A stretch of 64,000 nucleotides of DNA, from assembly GCF_051020985.1 (NCBI RefSeq), contig NC_135000.1:1178001-1242000 (forward strand), written 5' to 3'. Position 1 is the first letter of the stretch. Each line of letters starts with the position of its first letter. Both the position numbers and the translations under genes were made by a program. The stretch is from Nomia melanderi. Lineage: Eukaryota; Arthropoda; Insecta; Hymenoptera; Halictidae. Shown here piece by piece: positions 45,847 to 56,262 of the stretch. The notes beneath the pieces are model-generated. The model made no database searches, was not told the DNA's origin, and worked only from the letters and a program-made list of their open reading frames with translations.

Positions 45847-46287
45847 CCGTTTGAGTACCAAAGGTTTTTAAGAAAACAATCGAAAAAAGCCGAACAGCGC
45901 AATAGCGCTTTCTGGATGGGATGCGAAAAAAGCCATGCGCGATAGGCGCTTCTTTTTTTTGTGTCGAGAAAAGCCAAGCAGCGAGATAGCGCTCGTTTTA
46001 TTTCATGTCGAGAAAAGCCAGGCAGCGCGGCAGCGCTTGGCTTAATCTATGTTAATACTATTATAAATGTATATTAATTTATAATAGGTAACGACGAAAT
46101 ACAAAATATATTACTTGTATTATCTACATACAAAAAAAGTAGCAACGCGACGTACATGTGTCTGAAAAGTTGTGCTCGTTTCGCCAGATTGTGAGCGCCG
46201 CCGTCAGTTCGTATCGTTCAAACGCGCTGAGTTTTTTCGACGTGAACCCTGAAGAGTGCGAAAGCGGCGCGTGGGACTCAAACGGTT
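45843..46287. mobile_element. T8 TTAA element with internal GC-rich subrepeats
   Basis: TTAACCGTTTGAGTACCAAA … GCGCGTGGGACTCAAACGGT TAC. 445 bp. It contains three drifting ~43-bp subrepeats (gtcgagaaaagccaagcagc + gagatagcgctc), each able to form GCGCGATAGCGC-type hairpins. GC-rich relative to other families. Confidence 0.85.
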
Positions 46288-46485
46288 ACATAACTGGTTA
46301 ATGTAACTAACAAATTTATTTACTTCTTTACATACATAAGAGATCTACTCTCTGAGGCCTCAAGTGTAACACCAAGGAGAAAATAAATACATACATAATT
46401 TCGAATTAGCCCCAGATGGGAGGAAGTACGAAAAACAACACCGCCCCACGGCGGGGACACTAAATTCAAGCCCCGCCGCGACGTA
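46288..46485. other. Short unique segment between T8 and T9
   Basis: A GC-rich hairpin-forming piece (accgccccacggcggggaca) lies at about 46440-46460. No other feature seen. Confidence 0.35.
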
Positions 46486-47349
46486 TTAACACTATTCCTA
46501 CCGACACTCTATGTATACCTATTCCTACCGCGACCAGTCAAATGACTGGTCTGTAGCACAACTTATATTTTTTAATATAGAATGAAGATAATAGCCAATT
46601 TGACAGTATACAAATATAGTTTCTTTTATTTAGAAGTATATAATTTACATTTTACTCGTTTTCACCGCATTTTTTACAAATAGGTTTGTCGATTGTACAT
46701 TTCCCACACACGTACTTTTTACATTTTAGACAGATTTTGTTAGTATTATTGTTTGTGCAATATCTTATTTGGCATGGTTTCCGTTCGGGTGAACCTTTAC
46801 TTATATTTGTGACGGGTGTTGCTTGATTTTCTTTGCCTAACTCTAGTTCTTATTGATATTCAATGGCAAGTTCTTCTGCCAATTGAAATAAAAATTCCAA
46901 ATCTAGGATATTGAAAAATACCTGTAAAGGCCATCTCCGACATTTAGATTTTACCGATTTTACCGAGACCGATAGGCGAGCGAGAACTGTAAACACTTGG
47001 AAATACCGTAAAGCAGTACCTGAAAGGCACTTTTTAGCTAAAATCATGCCACAACTGCGTTACCTTTCGTTTGTAACGACTTTATAGTTTCGGAATTGAG
47101 TCTTTGAGAGAATACTATTACTAAATCGTTCTACCAGTCAAATGACCGGTCGTGGTAGGTGAGACAGACTACAAATTTTTCTCAGAAAATAAACAATAAA
47201 AAGAGGAGTGAATATTGAAAAATGTTTTATACATATATTTTAGGAAAAGTCGTGAAGTATAAAGGCGATTCGATTACGTTGTCTATAGGAAATTCTAATC
47301 GAAATTTTAAAAACAGTCATTTGACTGGTCGCGTTAGGAATAGTTTTAA
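46486..47349 (-). mobile_element. T9 element, second copy (deleted piggyBac type)
   Basis: TTAACACTATTCCTACCGAC … CATTTGACTGGTCGCGTTAG then GAATAGTTTTAA. 864 bp, co-linear with 13877-14760. It has the palindrome GACCAGTCAAATGACTGGTC near the left end. Confidence 0.85.
46652..47047 (-). pseudogene. piggyBac-type transposase C-terminal remnant, second copy
   Basis: It carries the same segment as the remnant at 14042-14449: MILAKKCLSGTALRYFQ, CRRWPLQVFFNILDL (a short deletion removes the following AG-RQ residues), EFLFQLAEELAIEYQ, then TAA at 46850-46852. The Cys-rich tail continues in frame to 46652-46654. The in-frame TAA is at the same codon in both copies, so the shared parent already had it. 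Non-functional. Confidence 0.78.
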
Positions 47350-47778
47350 AGACATAATAACGACAAAGTGCGGATACCGCTCTTGATACAAACGCGAAGC
47401 GGCACTCAAATTACCCTCGCACGCTCGAAGTGCGAGAATCATATTCGTATACTCACTATTCGAATAAGCTGCTGAATAATTATACCGAGATGATAAAGTC
47501 GACATGTATCGCATGTACACGTACCGAGTAAATTTTCGACTTCGATTTTCTCGAAAACGAAGACCCGCGGGAAAAAATTTTATTTTATTTTTTTCGACTC
47601 ATTTTTACATGTAGAATGGCCTAATTGATTGACCATGAGTCTCGGGACACCCTGTATACTGAAATATGAAAGAGAAAGAACAACGTAGAGTCATTAGGGC
47701 AACATAGATCGAATCATTAGAGCAACGCAGCGCAGATAACGTGGATTGGTCATCCAACGGAACAATTTCCAACGTTCT

Positions 47779-48027
47779 TTAACACGTTGAATGCCGTGGG
47801 GGTCACGGTGACCCCCAAGCAAATCGAATTACTATAATTCACTCAATTAAACGATGATTATTTAAAAACTGTTCCATATTAGAAATAATGCAATCTAAAG
47901 CGATGACATTTAGCAAAGTGACCGTGCAACAATGATAACGCAATTCAACTAAATACTTATTAATATTATATTTTTTCCATTTTTTTGTGCTTTGCTCTAT
48001 GAAATCGTGCAGCATTTAACGTGTTAA
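47779..48027 (-). mobile_element. T5 TTAA element
   Basis: TTAACACGTTGAATGCCGTG then GGGGTCACGGTGACCCCC; right TCGTGCAGCATTTAACGTGT TAA. 249 bp. Confidence 0.88.
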
Positions 48028-48374
48028 AAGTATTAAATATGCGAAATAGTTTTTAAGATGAATAGTTTCACTCAAATACTCTAATGAACGTCCGAAGAAA
48101 TCGGAAAAAGCTTTTGTTACAATTTTTATGAGGATCAGTTCTAGTGTTAAAAATCTCTCGCGGGGTGTCGAATAAAATCAACCAACGATGAATATACACG
48201 TCGTACGCAGGACAAGTGTATTTTTCTCTTATTATTCACTTAATTATTTTTACTGCGTAAAATCGTTCGGCATTCAACGTGTTAACAAACTTGTATAGTC
48301 ATCTCCGGCATGACGTACGAGTGCGTAGGGTTAACTCGTGTTTTCATGGCCAAACGTTGTTGACTGGTCACGAG

Positions 48375-48680
48375 TTAACCCTTTGTGTCTTTGACTTTGA
48401 AGTCACACATCAATATACCGAGTTAAATTGATTTATTTAATTTTTTATTGCAAAATTACGAATGACATTAAATAATTAATCAGCTTAAACTTTTGTACAC
48501 ATAGGCGTTTACGTTCAACGTCATTGTAACTTCAAAGTTACAAAATATATTCGTTTCAATGAAATTATTAAAACTATTGAATACATCGTTAATTTGTGTT
48601 CGTATGTTGATATTTCTTAATTTCATACTGCATAAATTTTGTTGTAATCGCCAAACAAAATTCGGCCCATAGAGGGTTAA
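48375..48680. mobile_element. T17 TTAA element
   Basis: TTAACCCTTTGTGTCTTTGA then CTTTGAAGTCACAC; right TTCGGCCCATAGAGGGTTAA. 306 bp. Two palindromes occur: TGACTTTGAAGTCA and GTAACTTCAAAGTTAC. Confidence 0.75.
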
Positions 48681-48852
48681 CTCGTGTTTGAAATTGCATT
48701 AGCTATTTTCATTTTTGAAATGCAAGCAATATAGAATACTGCAAAAACTAAATATTCAAAGTTATATAAAAGATAGATTCAAAGATTCACTTCAGTTTTT
48801 TATGTATGAATAAAGTATACTGAAGTTTATTTAGGTTGTTTCACTTTCATAT

Positions 48853-49055
48853 GTAACGCCGCACAATTTTACAGAGAAAAATACACAAAATGGAAAAAAT
48901 AAAATATTAAATCATTTGATTGAGCTGAGTATCATCGCAGGCAGCATTATTTATAATACAGAAATGTTTTCAAATAACCGTCATTTAATTAAATGAACTA
49001 TAGTAATTCGATTTGGTTGGGAGTCACTAGTGACCCCATGGCATTTAACGTGATA
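48853..49055 (+). mobile_element. T5 TTAA element, left end truncated
   Basis: It begins within the TIR (TGTAACGCCGCACAATTTTA) and ends GAGTCACTAGTGACCCCATG then GCATTTAACGTGATAA. The right TTAA is decayed. Confidence 0.75.
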
Positions 49056-49151
49056 ATTATGAAATAATAATCGGTGACGTGGGATAGCTTCTGCGTACAA
49101 AAGCTGGTTAATGTGTTAAGTTACGGAAACGTTCTTGCAATAGATTTTCAA

Positions 49152-49383
49152 TTAACCCATTCACTGCCAGTCACGAATATACTCGTAGCGAGAGATTGCC
49201 AGTTTGGTACAATCTTGGTTGTATTTGAAATGTATCGTCATATAAAGCAAAATAAATTGAAAGTACAGATGAAATCACACATTTTATGCTAGCAGTGAAT
49301 AGGTTACTATAAGATTTGTCATTGTTATAAAAGAATAAGGAATATTGTATAGAATGCCTAAAATTCTCATGGCAGTGAACGAA
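49152..49383. mobile_element. T20 TTAA element
   Basis: TTAACCCATTCACTGCCAGT then CACGAATATACTCGTAGCG; right CTCATGGCAGTGAACG without a TTAA. The near-palindrome ACGAATATACTCGT links it to the 44-bp minisatellite at 23549-24052. Confidence 0.6.
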
Positions 49384-49610
49384 AAAAAATAAAAATACAC
49401 AGAAACGAAAAGGAGTAAAGAAAAAGGAGTAAAAGGAAACAGAAAAAATAAAAATACATAAAAACGAATAGGAATAAATCAAAATAAATAAAAGTAAATA
49501 AGAGTAAGTAAAAGTAGATAAAAGTAAATAAAAGTAAATAAAAGTAAATAGAAGTAAATAAAAAAAAATAAAAATAAGTAGAAATAAATAAAATAAATAA
49601 ATAGACTTAA
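49380..49610. repeat. Purine-rich simple repeat (AAATAAAAGT)n
   Basis: Degenerate units of agtaaataaa / aaaaataaaaatacat cover the interval. The Phe/Tyr/Leu-rich minus-strand frame across it is an artefact. Confidence 0.8.
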
Positions 49611-49862
49611 TTTAACTCTGTGAACGGATACTCTGCCACAGGCAGTAAACCTGAGAAGCGCAATCTGAACGTCTGGCACACAAATGGTTATGTCATTAAT
49701 AATGACCTTTATTAAATCAGTTATTAAGGAAATCAGCTTTGCACAGAACCTTTACATTCCATACGGACCTTTTAATGGATTAAAAATGAACGATTACTTC
49801 CAAGATATTATTACTAGTGCCCCTTCGCCTTCAATAAGTTTTTCGCTCACTTCAGCTTAGAA

Positions 49863-50090
49863 TCAATTTGTTTTTGGCAATCTGTCAAAGTTTTGTTGGT
49901 CCTGACGCCATACATGAATGACTGCTTTAGTAAATTTATTTGCGGTGGTAGAGTCACTTCTGAATAATGTGCCCACACAAATATTCCATAAATTTTCCAT
50001 GAAATTCAATCCTCGTGAATCTTCAGGCCAGACCAAATAATTTAGCTTCCTTTCTAGAAAATGTTTCTGGAACGCTTTAATTTTTGGCAT
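49863..50090 (-). pseudogene. Tc1/mariner transposase C-terminal fragment
   Basis: The minus-strand frame reads HFLERKLNYLVWPEDSRGLN then FMENLWNICVGTLFRSDS and VIHVWRQDQQNFDRLPKTN. The W-P-x-x-S-x-x-L-N-x-x-E-N-L-W block is the third catalytic region of Tc1-like DDE transposases; the E of ENLW is the third acidic residue (family knowledge). Upstream and downstream parts are missing. Typical substitutions (PDLNP to RGLNF) show decay. Confidence 0.75.
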
Positions 50091-50099
50091 GGAAGCGAA

Positions 50100-51550
50100 T
50101 CATATTGGAAAATTGATTTGCCATTTGGACAAACATTTTTTAATCCATTATTCAAATGTTCCAACAATTATTTATGTACTTTATTTTTTATGTTCATCGT
50201 CATTTCAAACTTTATAAATTTAAATTTTATTATTAAATTTAATACTTATTATTAAGTTATTAAATATTTATTAGTATATTATTAAATTTACATAATTTAA
50301 ATTATAAAAACTTCATACTTTAAATTATAAAAATATGAAAAATTCGGTTTACAGTTAATTTTTTATATTAATTATTGGATCTTCCTTGTGGGGGAGGGTT
50401 GTACTTTTATTTATTTAATATAATATATTAAATAAAATGGATTATTTTAATGTTTTACTCAATAAAGTTTAGATTTACTTTTCACTGTGATTTTATATCT
50501 GTAATATATTTAAGAACAGTTTAATAATTACTGGAATCATTATGTTTTATAGAATTAATTATATAGAAAATGATTTATATATTAACCGATTTAAATTTAT
50601 AATTTCTTTATTTGTATTATCAATATGTTTCTTTTAATTGGAACTAGTAATTCGACTAGTATTCGTCACATACAAAAACAGAAACAATCACATAAAAATC
50701 TCAAATGAACATATATTTACATTACTTTGATCTGCATTGTAGAAAACATTGTAAGTGTTAGATTTTTCGAGAGGCAGAAGAAAGTTGCATAACGTTGCGT
50801 TGGAGGCACTCGCAACATCTTCCAGTGGTATCAACGATATTTACAGAAGGAAAATTGCACTTCACATTAGAAGCAAAATTTATTCTTCCTTTATAATTAT
50901 TGGAAATTTAATAGACACTTTTTTCGAAGATCATTAAAGAAATTAATTTAGTAGTAACCTGTTGACTGAATTATAAATCAGTCGGAATCTTAATAAATTC
51001 ACATTTAGAGCTTTTACTGAAAAATTTAGAAAAGTTAATTACTGTTCGATAGTTCAAGTGTTAAATTAAGGGATCCAATGCAAGAAGAAGTTAAATAACA
51101 ATATTAACTTTCCAAGATATTAAGGCTTCTATGAAAAGCTGCTCTTTAACTGAAACTATATAATTAAAACTCCAATTTTTTAATTTACACTTGTTACAAT
51201 ATGGTACCTAGGAAAATTTCCAATTTTATTTTATTTCCTATATTCTTAAATCTAAAAGATAGATTGAAAAAGGAACTTTACTAAACTATCTTATTTAAAA
51301 CCATTTTACTTGACAAATCATATGCTTTTGTACGTTTCATTTGTGCTGAAATGTATAGAAAAATTGTAAAAGTTCTAGAAAAAAATGTATTTCACTTGAA
51401 AACCTAGAAACAAAATGTGGTTTATACATTAGCAGCATGTAACAGTTATTACAAATATAAGCATATATCAAACCGTTAACACTGCAGCATAAAATACTAA
51501 ATTTCCAAATTCAGTTCTATAATATAAATCTCTTAAGCCAATTTTATATT
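50100..51550. other. AT-rich intronic DNA, no gene
   Basis: There is long low-complexity AT (ttaaatttaatacttattat runs at 50215-50300). A T7-like right end (gttcgatagttcaagtgttaa) lies at 51042-51063 without a legible left end. Nothing else. Confidence 0.4.
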
Positions 51551-51559
51551 ATTCCAATT

Positions 51560-51850
51560 TTAATATTGAATATCTGTATTAAATCTTCCCATCTCTTTCT
51601 TTCTCCGCTGTTCCTCCTTATCCTCGACTTTCTTTAATCGTTCTACCACATTTTCTTTCCTCTCTTTTGGTAAAATCTCTTCCACCGTCGATTCTCTTCC
51701 GTTGATTCCGTTGCATTCCTCACTTCGATGTCCCATACCCATTGTCTTCTCCTATTCCACAGAGTGCACATTTCCCCGTATCTTCTTATCGCCAGAATTT
51801 ATTCTCATTTTCCGAGCAGCCGCATCCAGCCTTTGCTATAATTCTTTGCT
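51560..51850 (-). pseudogene. LINE reverse-transcriptase ORF, 3' end remnant
   Basis: On the minus strand, IAKAGCGCSENENKFWR is followed (after a stop) by KCALCG and, in a shifted frame, MGHRSEECNG, then STVEEILPKERKENVVERL and KKVEDKEEQRRKKEMGRF. The pattern R-C-G-x-E … W … C-x-x-C-G … H-x-x-x-x-C followed by a charged coiled tail is the usual end of non-LTR retrotransposon ORF2 (family knowledge). Frameshift and stop codons show it is dead. Confidence 0.6.
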
Positions 51851-51859
51851 CGCCTCTTC

Positions 51860-52080
51860 CTTCCCTTAAACAACCTGCATCAATTCTAATTCTCTTGATC
51901 TTGATAGTGTATCTTTTTTCTCGCATTCTGTCCCATTGCTGTTATTTTTGTACTTTTCTCCTGGAACAACTTGCATCAATTCTAATCCCCTTGATCTTGA
52001 TATTGTATCTTGTATCTCGTATCTTCTCTTACTATTATTTTCGTACTTCTACCCGTTTTCCTTTTAGTGCATCTCCTATT
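51860..52080. repeat. ~95-bp tandem duplication beside the LINE fragment
   Basis: aacctgcatcaattctaatt ctcttgatcttgatagtgta … and aacttgcatcaattctaatc cccttgatcttgatattgta … repeat with about 95-bp spacing. Probably also LINE-derived, reading on the minus strand. Confidence 0.65.
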
Positions 52081-52139
52081 ACTTTACCTTCTCTCAGCTG
52101 GCTCGTTCCTTTTTGACTATAACTATATTCTTGGAGGTG

Positions 52140-52940
52140 GTCCAACCTCTGTCCGAGACAATGTTTCTATTACTTTGATCAACTTGTCAGATCTAGGAAA
52201 TGTTTTCATTATTTCCTCGACGGTTTTGATATCGTTTTGCATATGTGATTTAAGAGGAATAAAATATGTTTCTGCGTTAACATTTTTAATCGTTTAGTTA
52301 AAATGTCTGCGTTCAAGGTCACGCGAAGGTCGCGCGTTATACATGATTGAATTTGTCTAGGTGCCAGCGATAACTCTACCAAGTCGAAAATAGTGTCATT
52401 CAAAGAGAAACTCAGGTGATCTTGACTTTTCGTTTAAAGAAAACGAAGTTTAAAGAATCTTTTTTATTTGTAACCAAGTCGATGCTGATCAACTCTCGTT
52501 TCAAACATTCTTTTGTGAGATTGTTGGGATTATTTTGTGGGATACTCTTAGATGATACACACTGTATAAGGGAAACCAGGAATGGATGACTCCTTTCTCT
52601 TAAAAGAACTATCACATCTATGACTAGTGTATTAATATCTAACAAAAAATACAGTATGTTTATAAAAGCAAAAATAAAAGCAGTTAAACATATTTAAGAA
52701 AAACAGTTAAATAGCAGTCTGTCCAAGATACAGTTGAACCCTAAAAACAATTGAAAATACAGATATTTGACAACATAATTAAATGGGCAATTTTATAAGA
52801 CATTATAAAGCAGTGAAAAGCTTGAAAGATTTTCAGTTGAGCATTTCTGATTTATAAACTAAGCTTCACATTTAAAGTACAAATGCAAGTTGGTTAGTAC
52901 CTATCGAAAAACAATATATTCATGAAAGCAAAAATAAGAA
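52140..52940. other. Intronic DNA, no supported feature
   Basis: Weak frames on both strands. A repeated gcagttaaacatatttaaga/aaaacagttaaatag motif at 52678-52715 recurs at 53188-53220, flanking the T5 element and indicating a short duplication. Confidence 0.4.
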
Positions 52941-52943
52941 TAA

Positions 52944-53192
52944 TTAACACGTTGAACGCCGCACGATTTCATGGAGCAAAATACACAAAATAGAAAAAAT
53001 ATAGTATCAAATCATTTCATTGAATTGCATTATTATTATTATTATTACATGTTCATCTAGCTGAATGTCACTGCGTTATGTAGTATTATTTATAATATAG
53101 AAATGTTTTCAAATAATCAACTTTTTAATTGAATGAATTATAGTAATTCGATTTGGTTGGGGGTCATCAGTGACCCCCATTTAACATGTTAA
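52944..53192 (+). mobile_element. T5 TTAA element
   Basis: TTAACACGTTGAACGCCGCA … GGGGGTCATCAGTGACCCCC then ATTTAACATGTTAA. 249 bp; a few bases of the right TIR are lost. Confidence 0.85.
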
Positions 53193-53489
53193 ACATATTT
53201 AAGAAAAACAGTTAAATAGTTCTCTGTTCAAGATTCAATTTACCCCGAAAAACAATTGAAAACATAGATAGTTGACAATATAAATGAGATCGGGCCATAT
53301 CAGCTTAGGACACGCCGTTCAAAGAGATGGTATCCACGGAAACCACTACAGTTATGCTCGCTTAAATTTTACAATTTCGGGTCTCACCAGTGAAATTTAG
53401 CCGAGCAGAAAAACAAGAGAAAGCTATTTCCTTCCAGGAATTAACTCGGGCACAGCGTAACGAATAATTAACTATTAACAATAAAGAAA

Positions 53490-54145
53490 ATTTGAAAGAA
53501 TTTCTGAGATCGTTGTGATTAAAATGACGCCAAACACGACGAAGATTATAAAATTGAAAGATTTGAAAAGATTTTTGTTATATAAAATGTTGATAATCAT
53601 CTAAATACTTTAATTCCTCTTGGCACAGCAATTACTATTGTAGCTGCAGTAAAATATGCTCGTGTACCAACATCTAGTCCTACAGTAAATATATGGTGAA
53701 CTCAAGCAATAAATCATTGAATCGGCAAAACTAGTCCGATTTGCGTCGTGTTTGGACTGAATTTTAATCAGAAAAATTTCAACAACCCATCGGTATTACA
53801 TTTGAGAAGGTAAGGTTAAACTACTAGCACAGCCTGACAAAGGCAGAGAATCGATATAGTGAGTGGAAGTGTAACTATAAAGATGCAATAAAGAAAATTT
53901 CAATTGCAGTCATTTTAACCTTACCTTTTCAAATCTAGTTCCAGTGAATTTCTGAGATTGTCGTGATTAAAATGAGTCCACACGCCATGGGAATTGGACT
54001 AGTTTTACCAACTTAATGTAATTAACAAAACTAAAGCTTCATTTCCACTAAATCGGTAAAACTAGACCGATTTACGTTGTGTTTGGACTCGCTTTAATCA
54101 AAAGAATCTCAATAAACCACTGGTACTACATTTGAGAAGGTAAAT
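53490..54145. repeat. Inverted and direct repeats flanking the NUMT
   Basis: gttgtgattaaaatgacgcc aaacacgacg (about 53511-53540) is inverted relative to cgtcgtgtttggactgaatt ttaatcag (about 53745-53772). That block recurs directly at 54075-54105 (cgttgtgtttggactcgctt taatcaaaag), each followed by ggtattacatttgagaaggt-type sequence. Another tgtgattaaaatgagtccac copy lies at about 53962. Confidence 0.7.
53581..53716 (-). pseudogene. Nuclear insert of mitochondrial COI (NUMT)
   Basis: The minus strand, read with the invertebrate mitochondrial code, gives WVHHIFTVGLDVGTRAYFTA then ATMVIAVPSGIKVFSWLSTF, a central part of cytochrome c oxidase subunit I. TGA is read as Trp twice and AGA as Ser, so the frame is broken in the nuclear code. 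About 136 bp. Spacer of an inverted repeat. The D-V-D-T of typical insect COI is D-V-G-T here, fitting decay or species difference. Confidence 0.9.
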
Positions 54146-54424
54146 CTGAAATTCGTGAAACTGAAACTTTCCTCGATGCATGTTTATTTTTGACACGTGC
54201 ACCGTCGTTTTGAAGTCCCACGCCTCGACCTTCGATGCTCGACGGACTGCATCTACCCCGTTTCTGCTCATTGTATTCATTTTCTGTCCCTGTCTACTGG
54301 GATCGCGTTACACTGACCTCGAGAGAGCGGGTAGTGGAGGAAGAGTAGAGATGGTCCAATGGAATTTAGCCGAGCAGGTTTTGTAGAATTTAAGCGATCA
54401 CTTACAGTGACTAGCGTGTAATAG

Positions 54425-54694
54425 TTAACCCTTATCAGACGCAAGCTTTTCATATATGATTCTCACTAGATTGCAGTTGATTTGGGTAAATATGCGAAAA
54501 TTACGATGTTAATAATTTTTTCTATATTTATTTGTAGTATCACGATTGTACCATTTAAAGGTAACATTTCAATGACTCCTAAATATTCTTGAATAAATAA
54601 ATAGAGCGTCATATTGAGTTGTAATTGAATGAACTAACGTCGATGTGAACCTCAAAGTGAGAAACCAAGAGCACTTCGGACAGCAAAGGGTTAA
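54425..54694 (+). mobile_element. T12 TTAA element
   Basis: TTAACCCTTATCAGACGCAA … ACCAAGAGCACTTCGGACAG CAAAGGGTTAA. 270 bp. Its right TTAA is shared with T1 at 54691. Confidence 0.75.
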
Positions 54695-54892
54695 CCCTTT
54701 GCACTCGATAATATCGTTCATTCTAAATGTCTATTATTTTCTGTTGAAGAGTTGAAACTAATTTATTTCTAAGGTTCATGTGTCGATACCTAATACAAAA
54801 TTGAATATTGAATATTGAATTTCAGTGTTCATAATTTCTGTATATTGAATCAAATGGCGAATGAGAGTCGCCTCTCGAGTACAAAAGGTAAA
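54691..54892 (-). mobile_element. T1 TTAA element
   Basis: TTAACCCTTTGCACTCGATA … GAATGAGAGTCGCCTCTCGA GTACAAAAGGTAA. About 202 bp; the right TTAA is decayed. Confidence 0.82.
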
Positions 54893-54894
54893 TT

Positions 54895-55611
54895 GCTCCG
54901 TTGCTGATGCTTAAATGACAAGCAATCGCGCCCACATTTTACAGACAGCGAGTTTCAACATGATCCGTGTCACCACCCACGTGACATACTTTTGTTACTT
55001 TTTTACCTTTTCACTCTTTAATGAAAAAAGATCATTAAAACAAAAAGGTTCACATTAAGAAATAAAGGGAGAATGAATTAATGCCAAGTGTATTTCAATA
55101 TTTGTTGAAAATCGTACTAAGCATATTTATTCAAAGTCATCAGGAAAAATGGAAAAATCAATTTTCTTGTATAAACAGTATTTGCAAATAAGAAGAATCA
55201 TGGTTTAGCCTTAGTTTGATATAGGACACGTAGTGTAAAGCATATATACTGCATTTTCAATTATTTGTTACAAAATTACTTATAAAGGTAACTACAAAAT
55301 TATTTCTAGCAAACCCCAAGTGTCAAATTTCTTATCACTCTAACGTATACACAGTCTCGGTACCAATCATCGCGAAATATAACGAAAAGTTAAACTCAAA
55401 CAATTTTACAATTCCTGGAACATCTCACATAGGGCTCGTAAAGAGGAATTCAACCATTTATAACATTTTATAAATTTATATTGCGACAGAGTTCTCTTGC
55501 GATGCGAATAGTAAGGCGCTATCGCATACGCGACGATATATCGTCATTGACGCTTTCCGTAAGTTTCGCTAACAACGATAAATCGTTGTTCGGCACTAAA
55601 AGGGTTAAGGG
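54895..55611. other. Intronic DNA, no supported feature
   Basis: Mostly AT-rich. A GC-richer end near 55500-55605 (gcgacgatatatcgtcattg, aacaacgataaatcgttgtt) holds two small palindromes and an aaaagggttaa end, likely the remains of another TTAA element. Confidence 0.4.
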
Positions 55612-56203
55612 TTAACCGTTTGAGTCCCACGCGCCGCATTCGCGCCGCTTCATGTCGAGAAAACCCAACGCATTTGAACGATACGAACAACTGACGGCGC
55701 ACTCACAATCTAGCGAAACGCGCACAACTTTTCAAACGTGTATACGTCGCATCGGTACTTTTTTTGTATATAGGTAAACCAAGTAATACATTTTGTATTT
55801 CGTTGTTACCTATTATAAATTAATATATATTTATAATAGTATTAACATAGATTAACCCTTTGCGGACGAAGATACTTTGAAACACAAAACCTTTAGCAGA
55901 TGGAGCTAAATTATATATCAACCGCTTACACAATAGAAAAAACAGAAACTACGTGCTAATCTCTTACTGTTTGAGTAATTAAATCATCTGTTTGCGATTT
56001 AGTCTTCGAAACATGAACATTTCATCTCGCCTAAATGCCGATGTTCGTCCGCAAAGGGTTAAGCCAAGCGCTGCCGCGCTGCTTGGCTTTTCTCGACATG
56101 AAATAAAAGGAGCGCTATCGCGCCGCTTGCCTTCTTTCGCATCCCATTCAGGAAGCGTTATTGCGCTGTTCGGCTTTTTTCTGTTTGGTATTGAAACGGT
56201 TAA
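55612..56203. mobile_element. T8 TTAA element carrying T4
   Basis: TTAACCGTTTGAGTCCCACG … TTGGTATTGAAACGGTTAA. T4 at 55852-56062 interrupts it. The right part has the gccaagcgctgccgcgctgc and GCGCTATCGCGC subrepeats seen in the T8 at 45843-46287, in opposite orientation. It ends only 60 bp before the terminal exon's acceptor. Confidence 0.85.
55852..56062 (+). mobile_element. T4 TTAA element nested in T8
   Basis: TTAACCCTTTGCGGACGAAG … GATGTTCGTCCGCAAAGGGT TAA. 211 bp. Confidence 0.9.
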
Positions 56204-56262
56204 AAAACTAAGAAGGTTGCAGTTAAGAATAAGGTGAAATTTTAGTGACCTTTCTGTTTCAG

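Larger units (their letters stand above)
23467..56262 (+). other. Probable ~32.8-kb intron packed with transposons
   Basis: It is bounded by GTGAGT at 23467-23472 and a consensus pyrimidine tract plus AG at 56261-56262, joining two phase-1 ends. The interior is almost entirely AT-rich repeats (TTAA elements, Tc1 and LINE fragments, a NUMT, minisatellites) with a few unique GC-rich islands. Additional cassette exons inside the interval cannot be excluded. The link between the two exons is inferred from phase, strand and composition, not from transcript evidence. Confidence 0.55.

Noticed and set aside
51742..52116. 124-codon + strand frame with Leu/Ile-rich segments resembling a membrane protein
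   Set aside because: It lies antisense to a LINE fragment and its hydrophobic repeats come from a 95-bp tandem duplication.
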